A stretch of DNA of 6,172 bases from Oscillospiraceae bacterium (GTDB taxonomy: Bacteria; Bacillota; Clostridia; Oscillospirales; Acutalibacteraceae), in the NCBI GenBank assembly GCA_902796535.1, contig CADBPL010000066.1, forward strand, positions 1-6,172. Direction: 5' to 3'. Of this stretch, positions 1-5,654 are shown piece by piece. Made by a program: the position numbers and the translations under genes. Each line of letters opens with the position of its first letter. The stretch's first letter is position 1. Below the pieces are notes generated by a model. The model worked only from the letters and a program-made list of their open reading frames with translations. It ran no database searches and was not told where the DNA came from.

Positions 1-2
1 CG

Positions 3-545
3 GAAGACCGCCTGAACGAAAACGAATACGACTGCATCATCGTGCTCGGCTGCGGCGTATGGGGCAAGCAGCCGACGCCGCTTCTGTCCGACAGACTGGA
101 CGCGGCGCTGACCCTTTATAAAAACGGCGCTGCGCCGAAGCTGCTGATGAGCGGCGACCACGGTCAAACGGACTATGACGAAGTGTCCGTGATGAGGCAG
201 TACGCGCTGGATCGCGGCGTGCCCTCGGAAGTTATTTTTCTGGATCACGCGGGCTTTTCCACCTATGAGACGATGTACCGCGCGTGGGATATTTTCGGCG
301 TGAAAAAGGCCGTTGTCGTGACGCAGAAATATCATCTTTATCGGGCGCTGTACGACGCCAAAGCGTTCGGGATACAGGCTGACGGCGTGATCGCGACGGG
401 GCATGTGTTTGCCGCGCAGACAACGTGGAATGTGCGCGAGGCGTTGGCCAGAGTGAAGGATTTTGTCTGGTGCGTCTTCAAGCCGGAACCGACGTTCCGG
501 GGCGAAAAGATCGACCTTGGCGGAAACGGGGAAGAAACGGTTTAG
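3..545 (+). CDS. SanA/ElyC-type DUF218 (YdcF-like) envelope protein, 5' end cut by window edge
   Basis: The reading frame is open from base 3, so the gene starts upstream; 180 residues are visible. The GTG at 42 is an internal valine of the CIIVLGCGVWG strand and not a start. Family signatures run in order: a Rossmann-like beta strand with LGCGV, an S-DRLDAAL helix, the LLMSGDHG loop, the DEVSVM helix with its acidic residue, STYETMYRA, then VVVTQKYHLYRALYDAK, the SanA-type hallmark. The tail 'REALARVKDF...KPEPTFRGEKI' is also typical of SanA. Full-length members usually have about 30 to 60 more N-terminal residues with one membrane helix, which would lie left of the window. In enterobacteria SanA and ElyC are linked to envelope barrier function and cell-wall integrity; the biochemical activity is not settled, so the role here is inferred from family only. 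The gene ends in TAG, eight bases before a strong hairpin terminator, so it is the last gene of its transcript. Confidence 0.85.
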   Translation, partial: EDRLNENEYDCIIVLGCGVWGKQPTPLLSDRLDAALTLYKNGAAPKLLMSGDHGQTDYDEVSVMRQYALDRGVPSEVIFLDHAGFSTYETMYRAWDIFGVKKAVVVTQKYHLYRALYDAKAFGIQADGVIATGHVFAAQTTWNVREALARVKDFVWCVFKPEPTFRGEKIDLGGNGEETV

Positions 546-552
546 TATAATC

Positions 553-598
553 AAAAAGCACCGATCAAACGGGCTGTGCCCGCCTGATCGGTGTTTTC
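553..598. terminator. Bidirectional intrinsic terminator between convergent genes
   Basis: CACCGATCA (559-567) pairs with TGATCGGTG (585-593). After a 2x2 internal AA/CC mismatch, an inner stem CGGGC (570-574) pairs with GCCCG (578-582) around a three-base loop. The stem is flanked by an A-run on the left (553-557) and TTTT on the right (594-597), so it works in both directions: for the DUF218 gene on the plus strand and for dinB on the minus strand. The dinB stop codon (597-599) touches the right edge of the stem's T-run. Confidence 0.9.
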
Positions 599-1823
599 AG
601 TTGACGACTCCTTTAAATGCAAGGTGCTGTCCGGGCTTGCCGCCCGCGATCTGACGGCAGCGCAGGATGGCGTCCCTGCCGTATTTTTCCTTCATGCGTT
701 CAACGGCGCGCTCCAGCCGCTCCATGCGTTCGAGCTGTTCGTAATCGCTGCCGAAGCACAGCTGAAAGCTCTCATCCTCATGCACCAGCCCGGCGGCGCG
801 AATGCCGATGGAGCGCAGGGGCGTTACGCCGTCCCACGCTTCCAGGATCAGCGCAAGCCCGGTTTTGCGCAGCAGCTCCGCCAGCCGCACCGGCTGCTGC
901 AGCCGGCGCTGGTGCTCCGTCACGTTCAGCCGGTTATCGCGCAAATGCACCTGCACCACCGTAGCCAGCGCGTGATTCGCCCGCAATTCGCGCGACACCC
1001 GTTCGCTCAGCCACAGCAGCGTCAGTGCGATATCCTCCGCCGTGCGCATATCCTGCGGCGTGGTGGTGCTGCGGCCGACGCTTTTGGGCACGGGCTCTTC
1101 GCCCGACAGGCTCACGGGCGACAGATCCAGCCCGTTAGCAAAGCGCCAGAGCGTTTCGCCGCCCTTGCCCAGCACCAGACGCAGCATATGTGGGTCGGTT
1201 TTGGCCAGCTCACCGATGGTGAAAATGCCGATGCGGTGCAGGCTGCGCAGGGTCGAAGCCCCCACGCCGAGCATCTCCTGCGCCGGCAGCGGCCAGATCA
1301 GCCGCTCCATATCCTCCCGGCGGAACACGGTCACGGCGTCCGGCTTTTTGTAATCGCTGCCGAGCTTGGCGAAAATTTTGTTAAAGCTCACGCCCACCGA
1401 GATGGTCAGCCCCGTTTTTGCTTTCACGGTTTGCCGAATCTGTTCCGCGATCCGCTCGCCCGGGCCGAACAGCTTTGTGCTGCCTGTCACATCCAGCCAG
1501 CATTCGTCAATGCCGAACGGCTCGATCAGGTCGGTATACTGCTCATAGATCCTGCGCACCAGACGGGAATAGCGCACGTATTGATCGTAATGCGGCGGCA
1601 GAACGATCAGCCCGGGGCATTTCTGCTCCGCCTGCCAGATCGCCTCCGCCGTTTTGACCCCGTATTTTTTGGCCGTTTCGTTTTTGGCAAGGATAATGCC
1701 ATGCCGCTGCTCCACGCTGCCGCCCACGGCAACGGGCTTTCCCTTCAGCTCCTCCCGCCCGAGGCATTCGACGGAAGCAAAAAAATTATTCAGATCGCAG
1801 TGCAGAATGATGCGTTCCGCCAC
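597..1823 (-). CDS. dinB: DinB-type DNA polymerase IV (Y-family translesion polymerase)
   Basis: Error-prone Y-family polymerase that copies past DNA damage. Residue numbers below count from the farthest upstream start (TTG at 1838; 413 aa). Palm motif I is HCDLNNFFASVE (13-24): D15 is a metal ligand and F20 sits at the steric-gate position. Motif II is GIDECWLDVTG (109-119) with catalytic D111-E112. SVGVSFNKIFAKLGSDYKKPD (147-167) is the conserved palm segment. A helix-hairpin-helix thumb covers about 188-215, and a little-finger domain about 250-360. All catalytic acids are present and the length is normal. I place the start at GTG 1823 (408 aa, MAERIILHCD...). It has the Shine-Dalgarno match GGTGGTGA (1829-1836) five bases upstream. 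The predicted transcription start near 1849 would leave the TTG at 1838 only about ten bases of leader. In-frame GTG codons at 1835 and 1832 are further alternatives. The usual clamp-binding QLxLF near the C-terminus reads FQLCFG (358-363), so it is degenerate. Convergent with the DUF218 gene and divergent from the permease fusion. Likely LexA-repressed. Confidence 0.95.
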   Translation of the reverse strand: MAERIILHCDLNNFFASVECLGREELKGKPVAVGGSVEQRHGIILAKNETAKKYGVKTAEAIWQAEQKCPGLIVLPPHYDQYVRYSRLVRRIYEQYTDLIEPFGIDECWLDVTGSTKLFGPGERIAEQIRQTVKAKTGLTISVGVSFNKIFAKLGSDYKKPDAVTVFRREDMERLIWPLPAQEMLGVGASTLRSLHRIGIFTIGELAKTDPHMLRLVLGKGGETLWRFANGLDLSPVSLSGEEPVPKSVGRSTTTPQDMRTAEDIALTLLWLSERVSRELRANHALATVVQVHLRDNRLNVTEHQRRLQQPVRLAELLRKTGLALILEAWDGVTPLRSIGIRAAGLVHEDESFQLCFGSDYEQLERMERLERAVERMKEKYGRDAILRCRQIAGGKPGQHLAFKGVVN

Positions 1824-1828
1824 GGTTT

Positions 1829-1836
1829 TCACCACC
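1829..1836 (-). promoter_or_regulatory. Ribosome binding site deciding the dinB start
   Basis: The minus strand reads GGTGGTGA, one mismatch from GGAGGTGA, five bases before GTG at 1823. No comparably good site precedes the TTG at 1838; only AGAAAG is present there, and it overlaps the predicted transcription start. Confidence 0.6.
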
Positions 1837-1849
1837 AAACATTTGTTCT
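1836..1849 (-). promoter_or_regulatory. LexA box 1 (proximal), over the dinB transcription start
   Basis: The minus strand reads AGAACAAATGTTTG. This fits the Bacillota LexA consensus CGAACRNRYGTTYG at 13 of 14 positions; only the first C differs. It lies just downstream of the -10 box, where a bound repressor would block initiation. Confidence 0.8.
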
Positions 1850-1855
1850 TTCTGC

Positions 1856-1884
1856 ATCATAGCACATTTGTTCGGTTATGTAAA
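1856..1884 (-). promoter_or_regulatory. dinB sigma-A promoter
   Basis: On the minus strand, TTTACA (1879-1884) is one base from TTGACA and TATGAT (1856-1861) is one base from TATAAT. The spacer is exactly 17 bp. The predicted start is near 1849, giving a leader of about 26 bases to GTG 1823. A/T tracts directly upstream (1887-1899, 1912-1920) could act as UP-element or bent DNA. Confidence 0.8.
1861..1874 (-). promoter_or_regulatory. LexA box 2 (distal), inside the dinB promoter spacer
   Basis: The minus strand reads CGAACAAATGTGCT, fitting CGAACRNRYGTTYG at 12 of 14 positions (mismatches at T12 and G14). It lies between the -35 and -10 boxes. Its centre is 25 bp from that of box 1, and both boxes share GAACAAATGT, so they form a direct repeat of operators. 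Confidence 0.7.
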
Positions 1885-1887
1885 GCT

Positions 1888-1920
1888 TTTTTTGAAAAAC
1901 CGATCCGCCGATTCAAAAAA
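1888..1920. repeat. A/T-rich inverted repeat in the divergent intergenic region
   Basis: TTTTTTGAA (1888-1896) and TTCAAAAAA (1912-1920) are perfect 9-bp inverted arms around a 15-base centre. It lies between the two divergent promoters, just upstream of the dinB -35. It may be a binding site or curved DNA; a chance A-tract pairing is also possible. Confidence 0.4.
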
Positions 1921-1937
1921 TGTTCATGATTATACCC

Positions 1938-1960
1938 TGATTCTCTTGAAAAGAGAATCA
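1938..1960. promoter_or_regulatory. Perfect palindrome, probable operator over the -35 of the permease/HD-GYP gene
   Basis: TGATTCTCTT (1938-1947) and AAGAGAATCA (1951-1960) are perfect inverted arms around GAA. The right half covers the -35 hexamer TTGAAA (1946-1951) and runs into the spacer, with its centre about 32 bases before the predicted start. That placement suits a dimeric repressor. No T-run follows on either strand, so it is not a terminator. I do not recognise the regulator; the sequence does not match the Fur, Rex or LexA consensus. Confidence 0.7.
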
Positions 1961-1974
1961 AAATGAGGTATGAT
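1946..1974 (+). promoter_or_regulatory. Sigma-A promoter of the permease/HD-GYP gene
   Basis: TTGAAA (1946-1951) and TATGAT (1969-1974) are separated by exactly 17 bp, each one base off consensus. The predicted start is near 1981, giving a leader of about 30 bases with a Shine-Dalgarno GAGAAGG (1992-1998). That is too short for a riboswitch. Confidence 0.8.
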
Positions 1975-2010
1975 AGAATGCAGTAAACAGAGAGAAGGCG
2001 AAACAAAGCA

Positions 2011-4380
2011 ATGTCCGTTCCTCAAAAAAACAACACCTTCCAGCCTTTCCTGTCCCCGCTGATGATCGTGGCGTTCTCCATCGGGACAAGTCTGGGCTGG
2101 GGTTCACTGGTTGTTACAAGCAACACTTATCTCAAACAGGCCGGCCCTGTCGGCAGCACGATCGGCATTCTGATCGGCATGGTGATCATGCTGCTGGTGT
2201 GCCGCAGCTATCATTATCTGGCCAATCAATATCCAAACGGCACCGGCGTTTACGCCTACACCAAAACCATTTTCGGCTACGACCGCGCCTTTCTCATCTC
2301 ATGGTTTGTCTTTCTGCTCTACATTGCGATGTTCTGGGCGAACGCCACGGCCGTACCCCTCTTTGCCCGCTATATTTTCGGCGACGTTTTCCGATTCGTC
2401 TATCTCTACACCTTCTTCGGCTACGAGGTCTATCTGGGTGAAATTCTGCTGACCCTTGCCGTGATCGGCCTCACCGCCCTGCTTCTGGTCAACAGCAAAC
2501 GCTTCGTTTCCTATCTGATGATCGTCCTCTCCGCGCTGTTCACGCTGGGCATCACCGTTTGCTTTGTTGTGGCGATCATCCGGCACTCCTCCGGCTCCGT
2601 CGGCTTTGATCCCTCCTTTTTGCCCGACAGCTCGCCGCTTCTCCAGATCACGAAGATCACGTTTATTTCCCCATGGGCCTTTATCGGCTTTGAGAGCGTG
2701 ACGCACTCCTCCCGGGAATTCAAATTCCCCAAAAGCAAGCTTTTCAGGATCCTCACCGCTTCTGTTATCATTACGACCGCTTTATACATTTTTATTACGC
2801 TGCTCTCCGTTACGGCCTATCCGCCAAGATACGAAAACTGGCTTGCCTACATCAATGACCTTGACAATTTAAGCGGCATCGAGGCGCTGCCCGCGTTCTA
2901 CGCCGCGGGGCATTTTCTTGGCAACGCGGGGCTTTTCATCCTGTTCCTCTCGCTTCTGGCGCTCGTTGTCACGAGCCTGATCGCCAACGTATGGGCGCTG
3001 AGCAGGCTGATGAGCGCTGTATCCCGCAATTCGATCATCCCCCCAAAATTCGCCGCGCTCAACAAAAAGGGCATTCCGGCAAAATCGATCCTGTTCATCA
3101 TTTCCGTATCGCTGTTCATTCCCTTTGTCGGCCGTTCGGCGATCAGCTGGATCGTTGACGTTTCAACGATCGTTTCCACCCTGCTCTACGGTTTTGTTTC
3201 CGCGGCGGCCATGAAAAGCGCGCGGCGCAACAACGACAAAAAGCACTTCGTTTCGGGGCTGATCGTGCTTGTTGTCATGATCCTGTTCGGCGCCGTGCTG
3301 ATCATTCCGGAGCCGATTTTCGGTTCCGTGAACACGGAGACCTACCTGCTGTTTATCATCTGGGCCATTCTCGGCATGATCTTTTTCCACCACGTTATTG
3401 CAACGGATCATGCCCGCCATTTCGGCAAGGCGATCATAGTCTGGATCGCGCTGATCTCTTTGGAGCTGTTTTTGGGCATCGTCTGGATGGATCAGATCGA
3501 AGCCTCGGCAAACAACCGGGCGATCACGGCGCTGGAGGAATACCATCAAGGCACCGCACCCCCCGAGATCCTTGCCCTGAGCGAAGAAGCCTACGCCGCC
3601 TCGCTGAACCACCAGCTCAACACGACCGTTCTTTTGAGCACGTCTGTTGTGCTTGGTCTGTTCGCCGTATCCCTCGCGGGCTTTATCAGCAACTATTTCT
3701 TTATGAAGAAATACGAAACGCTGCTTGAAAAAGAAGTTTCCGCCAAAACAGAGCATATCTTCAAAATCCAAAACAATCTTGTCGTCGGCATGGCGACCAT
3801 GGTCGAAAGCCGGGACAATTCCACCGGCGGCCACATCAAAAGAACGAGCGACGTGGTAAAGATCCTTGTGGATGAAATGAAAAAGGATAAAACCCTTGAT
3901 ATCAGCGACGACTTTTATGACGACGTGATCGAGGCCGCCCCCATGCACGACCTGGGCAAAATCGCCGTTGACGACAGTATTCTGCGCAAACCCGGCCGCT
4001 TCACCCCCGAGGAATATGAAGTGATGAAGAGCCACGCGAAAGAAGGCTCCCGCATTGTGGCGGAGGTCATTCAGAACGCCGACGACCCGGATTTCAAACA
4101 AATCGCCGTAAACATGGCGCGGTACCATCACGAAAGAGTGGACGGCTCGGGGTATCCGGATCAGCTCAAGGGCGACGAGATCCCGCTCGAGGCGCGGATC
4201 ATGGCGATCGCAGACGTTTACGACGCGCTTGTTTCCAAGCGGGTCTATAAAGAAAAAATGAGCTTTGAGGAAGCGGATCGGATCATACTCAGCGGAATGG
4301 GCACCCAGTTTGACAGCAGCCTGGAAATTTATTATAAAAGCGCCCGCAGAAAGCTGGAAGAATACTATTCCTCCCTTTGA
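2011..4380 (+). CDS. APC-superfamily amino-acid permease fused to a C-terminal HD-GYP phosphodiesterase domain
   Basis: A 789-residue membrane protein with two recognisable halves. Residues about 15-463 form a 12-helix APC permease. Helix 1 has the glycine-rich GTSLGWGSLV (25-34); NQYPNGTGVYAYTKTIFG (72-89) is the helix 2/3 signature; AFIGFESVTHSSREFKFPKSK (223-243) is the helix 6 motif. Two more helices (about 471-492 and 537-563) flank a roughly 44-residue loop, probably outside the cell. A helix rich in charges (565-590) then leads to an HD-GYP domain (about 590-789). Family metal and catalytic residues are all visible: E599, H608, H646-D647 with K650, H675, H706-H707, D735, and the GYP signature DGSGYP (711-716). 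By family this domain hydrolyses cyclic di-GMP (or cGAMP-type dinucleotides) in the cytoplasm. I infer a sensor-transporter or transceptor; substrate and nucleotide are unknown. Start ATG 2011 follows GAGAAGG by 12 bases. It is a single continuous frame with normal codon use throughout, so the fusion is not an obvious assembly artefact. Monocistronic: own promoter and own terminator. Confidence 0.9.
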   Translation: MSVPQKNNTFQPFLSPLMIVAFSIGTSLGWGSLVVTSNTYLKQAGPVGSTIGILIGMVIMLLVCRSYHYLANQYPNGTGVYAYTKTIFGYDRAFLISWFVFLLYIAMFWANATAVPLFARYIFGDVFRFVYLYTFFGYEVYLGEILLTLAVIGLTALLLVNSKRFVSYLMIVLSALFTLGITVCFVVAIIRHSSGSVGFDPSFLPDSSPLLQITKITFISPWAFIGFESVTHSSREFKFPKSKLFRILTASVIITTALYIFITLLSVTAYPPRYENWLAYINDLDNLSGIEALPAFYAAGHFLGNAGLFILFLSLLALVVTSLIANVWALSRLMSAVSRNSIIPPKFAALNKKGIPAKSILFIISVSLFIPFVGRSAISWIVDVSTIVSTLLYGFVSAAAMKSARRNNDKKHFVSGLIVLVVMILFGAVLIIPEPIFGSVNTETYLLFIIWAILGMIFFHHVIATDHARHFGKAIIVWIALISLELFLGIVWMDQIEASANNRAITALEEYHQGTAPPEILALSEEAYAASLNHQLNTTVLLSTSVVLGLFAVSLAGFISNYFFMKKYETLLEKEVSAKTEHIFKIQNNLVVGMATMVESRDNSTGGHIKRTSDVVKILVDEMKKDKTLDISDDFYDDVIEAAPMHDLGKIAVDDSILRKPGRFTPEEYEVMKSHAKEGSRIVAEVIQNADDPDFKQIAVNMARYHHERVDGSGYPDQLKGDEIPLEARIMAIADVYDALVSKRVYKEKMSFEEADRIILSGMGTQFDSSLEIYYKSARRKLEEYYSSL

Positions 4381-4404
4381 TAACACACCGGACGGCGCAA
4401 AGAA

Positions 4405-4429
4405 AAGCAGACTGATTTTGCCTCTGCTT
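4405..4429 (+). repeat. Small hairpin in the 3' untranslated region
   Basis: AAGCAGA (4405-4411) pairs with TCTGCTT (4423-4429) around an 11-base loop. It lies 25 bases after the fusion gene's stop and about 25 bases before the terminator stem. There is no T-run beyond TGTT, so it may be an RNA-stability hairpin or chance. Confidence 0.35.
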
Positions 4430-4452
4430 GTTCCCGCTCCGGCAGCACCGCC

Positions 4453-4484
4453 AAAAAGCACCCCAAAAATTTGGGGTGCTTTTC
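4453..4484. terminator. Intrinsic terminator of the permease/HD-GYP gene
   Basis: GCACCCC (4458-4464) pairs with GGGGTGC (4473-4479), extended inward by AAA/TTT pairs and outward by an A-run (4453-4457) pairing with TTTT (4480-4483). It is symmetric, so it could work both ways. It ends only four bases before the next promoter's -35, insulating the two units. Confidence 0.9.
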
Positions 4485-4487
4485 AAA

Positions 4488-4516
4488 TTGACAAAAGCGG
4501 TCGGATTTTGTATAAT
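4488..4516 (+). promoter_or_regulatory. Exact-consensus sigma-A promoter of the glycosyltransferase operon
   Basis: TTGACA (4488-4493) and TATAAT (4511-4516) with a 17-bp spacer: all twelve hexamer bases match consensus. The predicted start is around 4522-4524. No palindromic operator is evident around it, so the operon may be strongly and constitutively transcribed unless controlled after initiation. Confidence 0.9.
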
Positions 4517-4524
4517 AGGGGCGT

Positions 4525-4554
4525 ATGAGCCGCCGGTTCACGAGCGGTGACTGA
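4525..4554 (+). other. Possible nine-codon leader ORF (MSRRFTSGD) upstream of the glycosyltransferase
   Basis: ATG at 4525 falls one to three bases after the predicted transcription start and reads nine codons to TGA at 4552, two bases before the glycosyltransferase ATG at 4557. It would be leaderless with no ribosome binding site. Its last codons contain the GGTGA that serves the downstream gene. It may well be chance in such a short stretch. Confidence 0.2.
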
Positions 4555-4556
4555 AA

Positions 4557-5654
4557 ATGAGAGAGATGACGTTCATGGTTAAGGTCGGCATTTGCGCGCA
4601 CTTCGGGTTCGGCAAAGAGCTGATGAACGGTCAGACCGACAAAAGTCTGGCCGTTTGGAACGCACTGAAAAAAGAATATGGCGAGGATCAGGTCGCCGTT
4701 TTGGATACGCACGGCTGGCAAAAGAACCCCGCGGCCACACTGCTGGGCTGCCGCAGGCTCATCAAACAATGCGAAAACGTCATTATGCTGCCGGGGCGCA
4801 ACGGCGTCAAGCTGTTCCCGCGCCTGTTTGCCGCGCTCAACCGCAGCGAACACCGCAGGCTGCACTACGTTGCCATCGGCGGCTGGCTGGCGGATTGGTT
4901 AAAAAAAGATGATTCGCTGCGCCGCGCCTTCGCCCGGCTTGACATCATCTACGTGGAGGGCGATCAATTAAAAAACGCGCTGGACAAGCTCGGCTTTGAG
5001 CGTGTGATTTTGCTGCCGAACTTTCGCAGCTGCCGCATTCTCGCGCCGGAAGAGCTGGTGACCCAAACCGAGCTGCCCCTGAAGCTCTGCACGTTTTCCC
5101 GCATCGAAAAGGCCAAGGGCGTGGAAGACGCGGTGGAAGTGGTGCGCCGCATCAACAAAAAAATGGGCAAAACCGTTTACACCCTTGATATTTACGGCAA
5201 CATCGAAAAGCAATACGAAAAGCGCTTCAAAGAATGTGAGGCCGGGTTCGAGCCCTTCATCACCTACAAGGGCTTTGTGCAGGGCGAAGAAAGCGCCAGC
5301 GCGATCCTGCGCAGCTATTACGCCATGCTGTTCCCGACCTATTACCACGGCGAGGGCTTTGCCGGCGCGATCATCAGCGCGTTTTCGGCGGGGCTGCCGG
5401 TGATTGCGACCGATTGGCGCTGCAACCCCGAGGTGATCCGCGACGGAGTGGACGGCATCCTTTACCCGACGCGCGACAACGCCTGGCTGGAACGCATCCT
5501 GACCGATCTGGCGCTTCATCCGGACAAGCTCAACGCCCTCAAGTCCAACTGTCTGGAACGCGCCGCCCATTACAGCGCGTCCAACGTGATCCACATTCTC
5601 ACCCGCGAAATGGACGGCGAAACGCACAATGAGCGCGAGGCGGTGAAGGCATGA
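4557..5654 (+). CDS. GT-B glycosyltransferase (GT4-like), surface polysaccharide synthesis
   Basis: A 365-residue enzyme likely to transfer a sugar from a nucleotide-sugar donor to a lipid-linked or polysaccharide acceptor at the inner membrane face. The N-terminal Rossmann half opens with VKVGICAHFGFGKELMNGQT (8-27), the strand and glycine-rich loop of this family. The linker and C-terminal half carry LCTFSRIEKAKGVEDAVEVV (178-197), the donor-domain opening in which R182 and K185/K187 are family-typical phosphate contacts. GEGFAGAIISAFSAGLPVIA (265-284) is the donor-site segment and NPEVIRDGVDGILY (290-303) follows. In the usual E-x7-E pair, E266 is present but the second position is Ser (S274). 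There is no signal peptide or membrane helix. ATG 4557 is supported by GGTGA (4546-4550) six bases upstream; ATG 4575 (M7, giving MVKVGICAH) is a good alternative with AGAGAG before it. First gene of an operon; its stop overlaps the next start. Acceptor and sugar cannot be read from sequence. Confidence 0.88.
   Translation: MREMTFMVKVGICAHFGFGKELMNGQTDKSLAVWNALKKEYGEDQVAVLDTHGWQKNPAATLLGCRRLIKQCENVIMLPGRNGVKLFPRLFAALNRSEHRRLHYVAIGGWLADWLKKDDSLRRAFARLDIIYVEGDQLKNALDKLGFERVILLPNFRSCRILAPEELVTQTELPLKLCTFSRIEKAKGVEDAVEVVRRINKKMGKTVYTLDIYGNIEKQYEKRFKECEAGFEPFITYKGFVQGEESASAILRSYYAMLFPTYYHGEGFAGAIISAFSAGLPVIATDWRCNPEVIRDGVDGILYPTRDNAWLERILTDLALHPDKLNALKSNCLERAAHYSASNVIHILTREMDGETHNEREAVKA

Noticed and set aside
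42..44. GTG as the start of the DUF218 gene
   Set aside because: The frame is open back to base 3 and the GTG codes a valine inside the conserved CIIVLGCGV strand; the true start is outside the window.
591..1862. Long plus-strand open frame (about 423 codons) opposite dinB
   Set aside because: It is antisense to a full-length polymerase with intact catalytic motifs; its sequence is low-complexity (Ala, His, Gln, Arg) with no recognisable domain, as expected from GC-rich codon mirroring.
1938..1960. Palindrome as an intrinsic terminator
   Set aside because: No T-run follows on either strand and it sits on a -35 box, so an operator fits better.
1975..2010. c-di-GMP riboswitch in the leader of the HD-GYP fusion gene
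   Set aside because: The predicted leader is only about 30 bases with no room or conserved core for a riboswitch.
2011..4380. The fusion as a chimeric assembly
   Set aside because: The frame is continuous, codon use is even across the junction, and two linking helices join the halves in a plausible topology; however, only read mapping could exclude it fully.
3163..4461. Long minus-strand open frame (about 432 codons) opposite the HD-GYP half
   Set aside because: It lies antisense to conserved HD-GYP and membrane segments, crosses the terminator hairpin and shows no domain; it is a shadow of the real gene.
4528..4556. Structured RNA or intron-like motif in the glycosyltransferase leader
   Set aside because: Only a 4-bp hairpin (TCAC/GTGA) can be drawn; nothing matches a known structured RNA.
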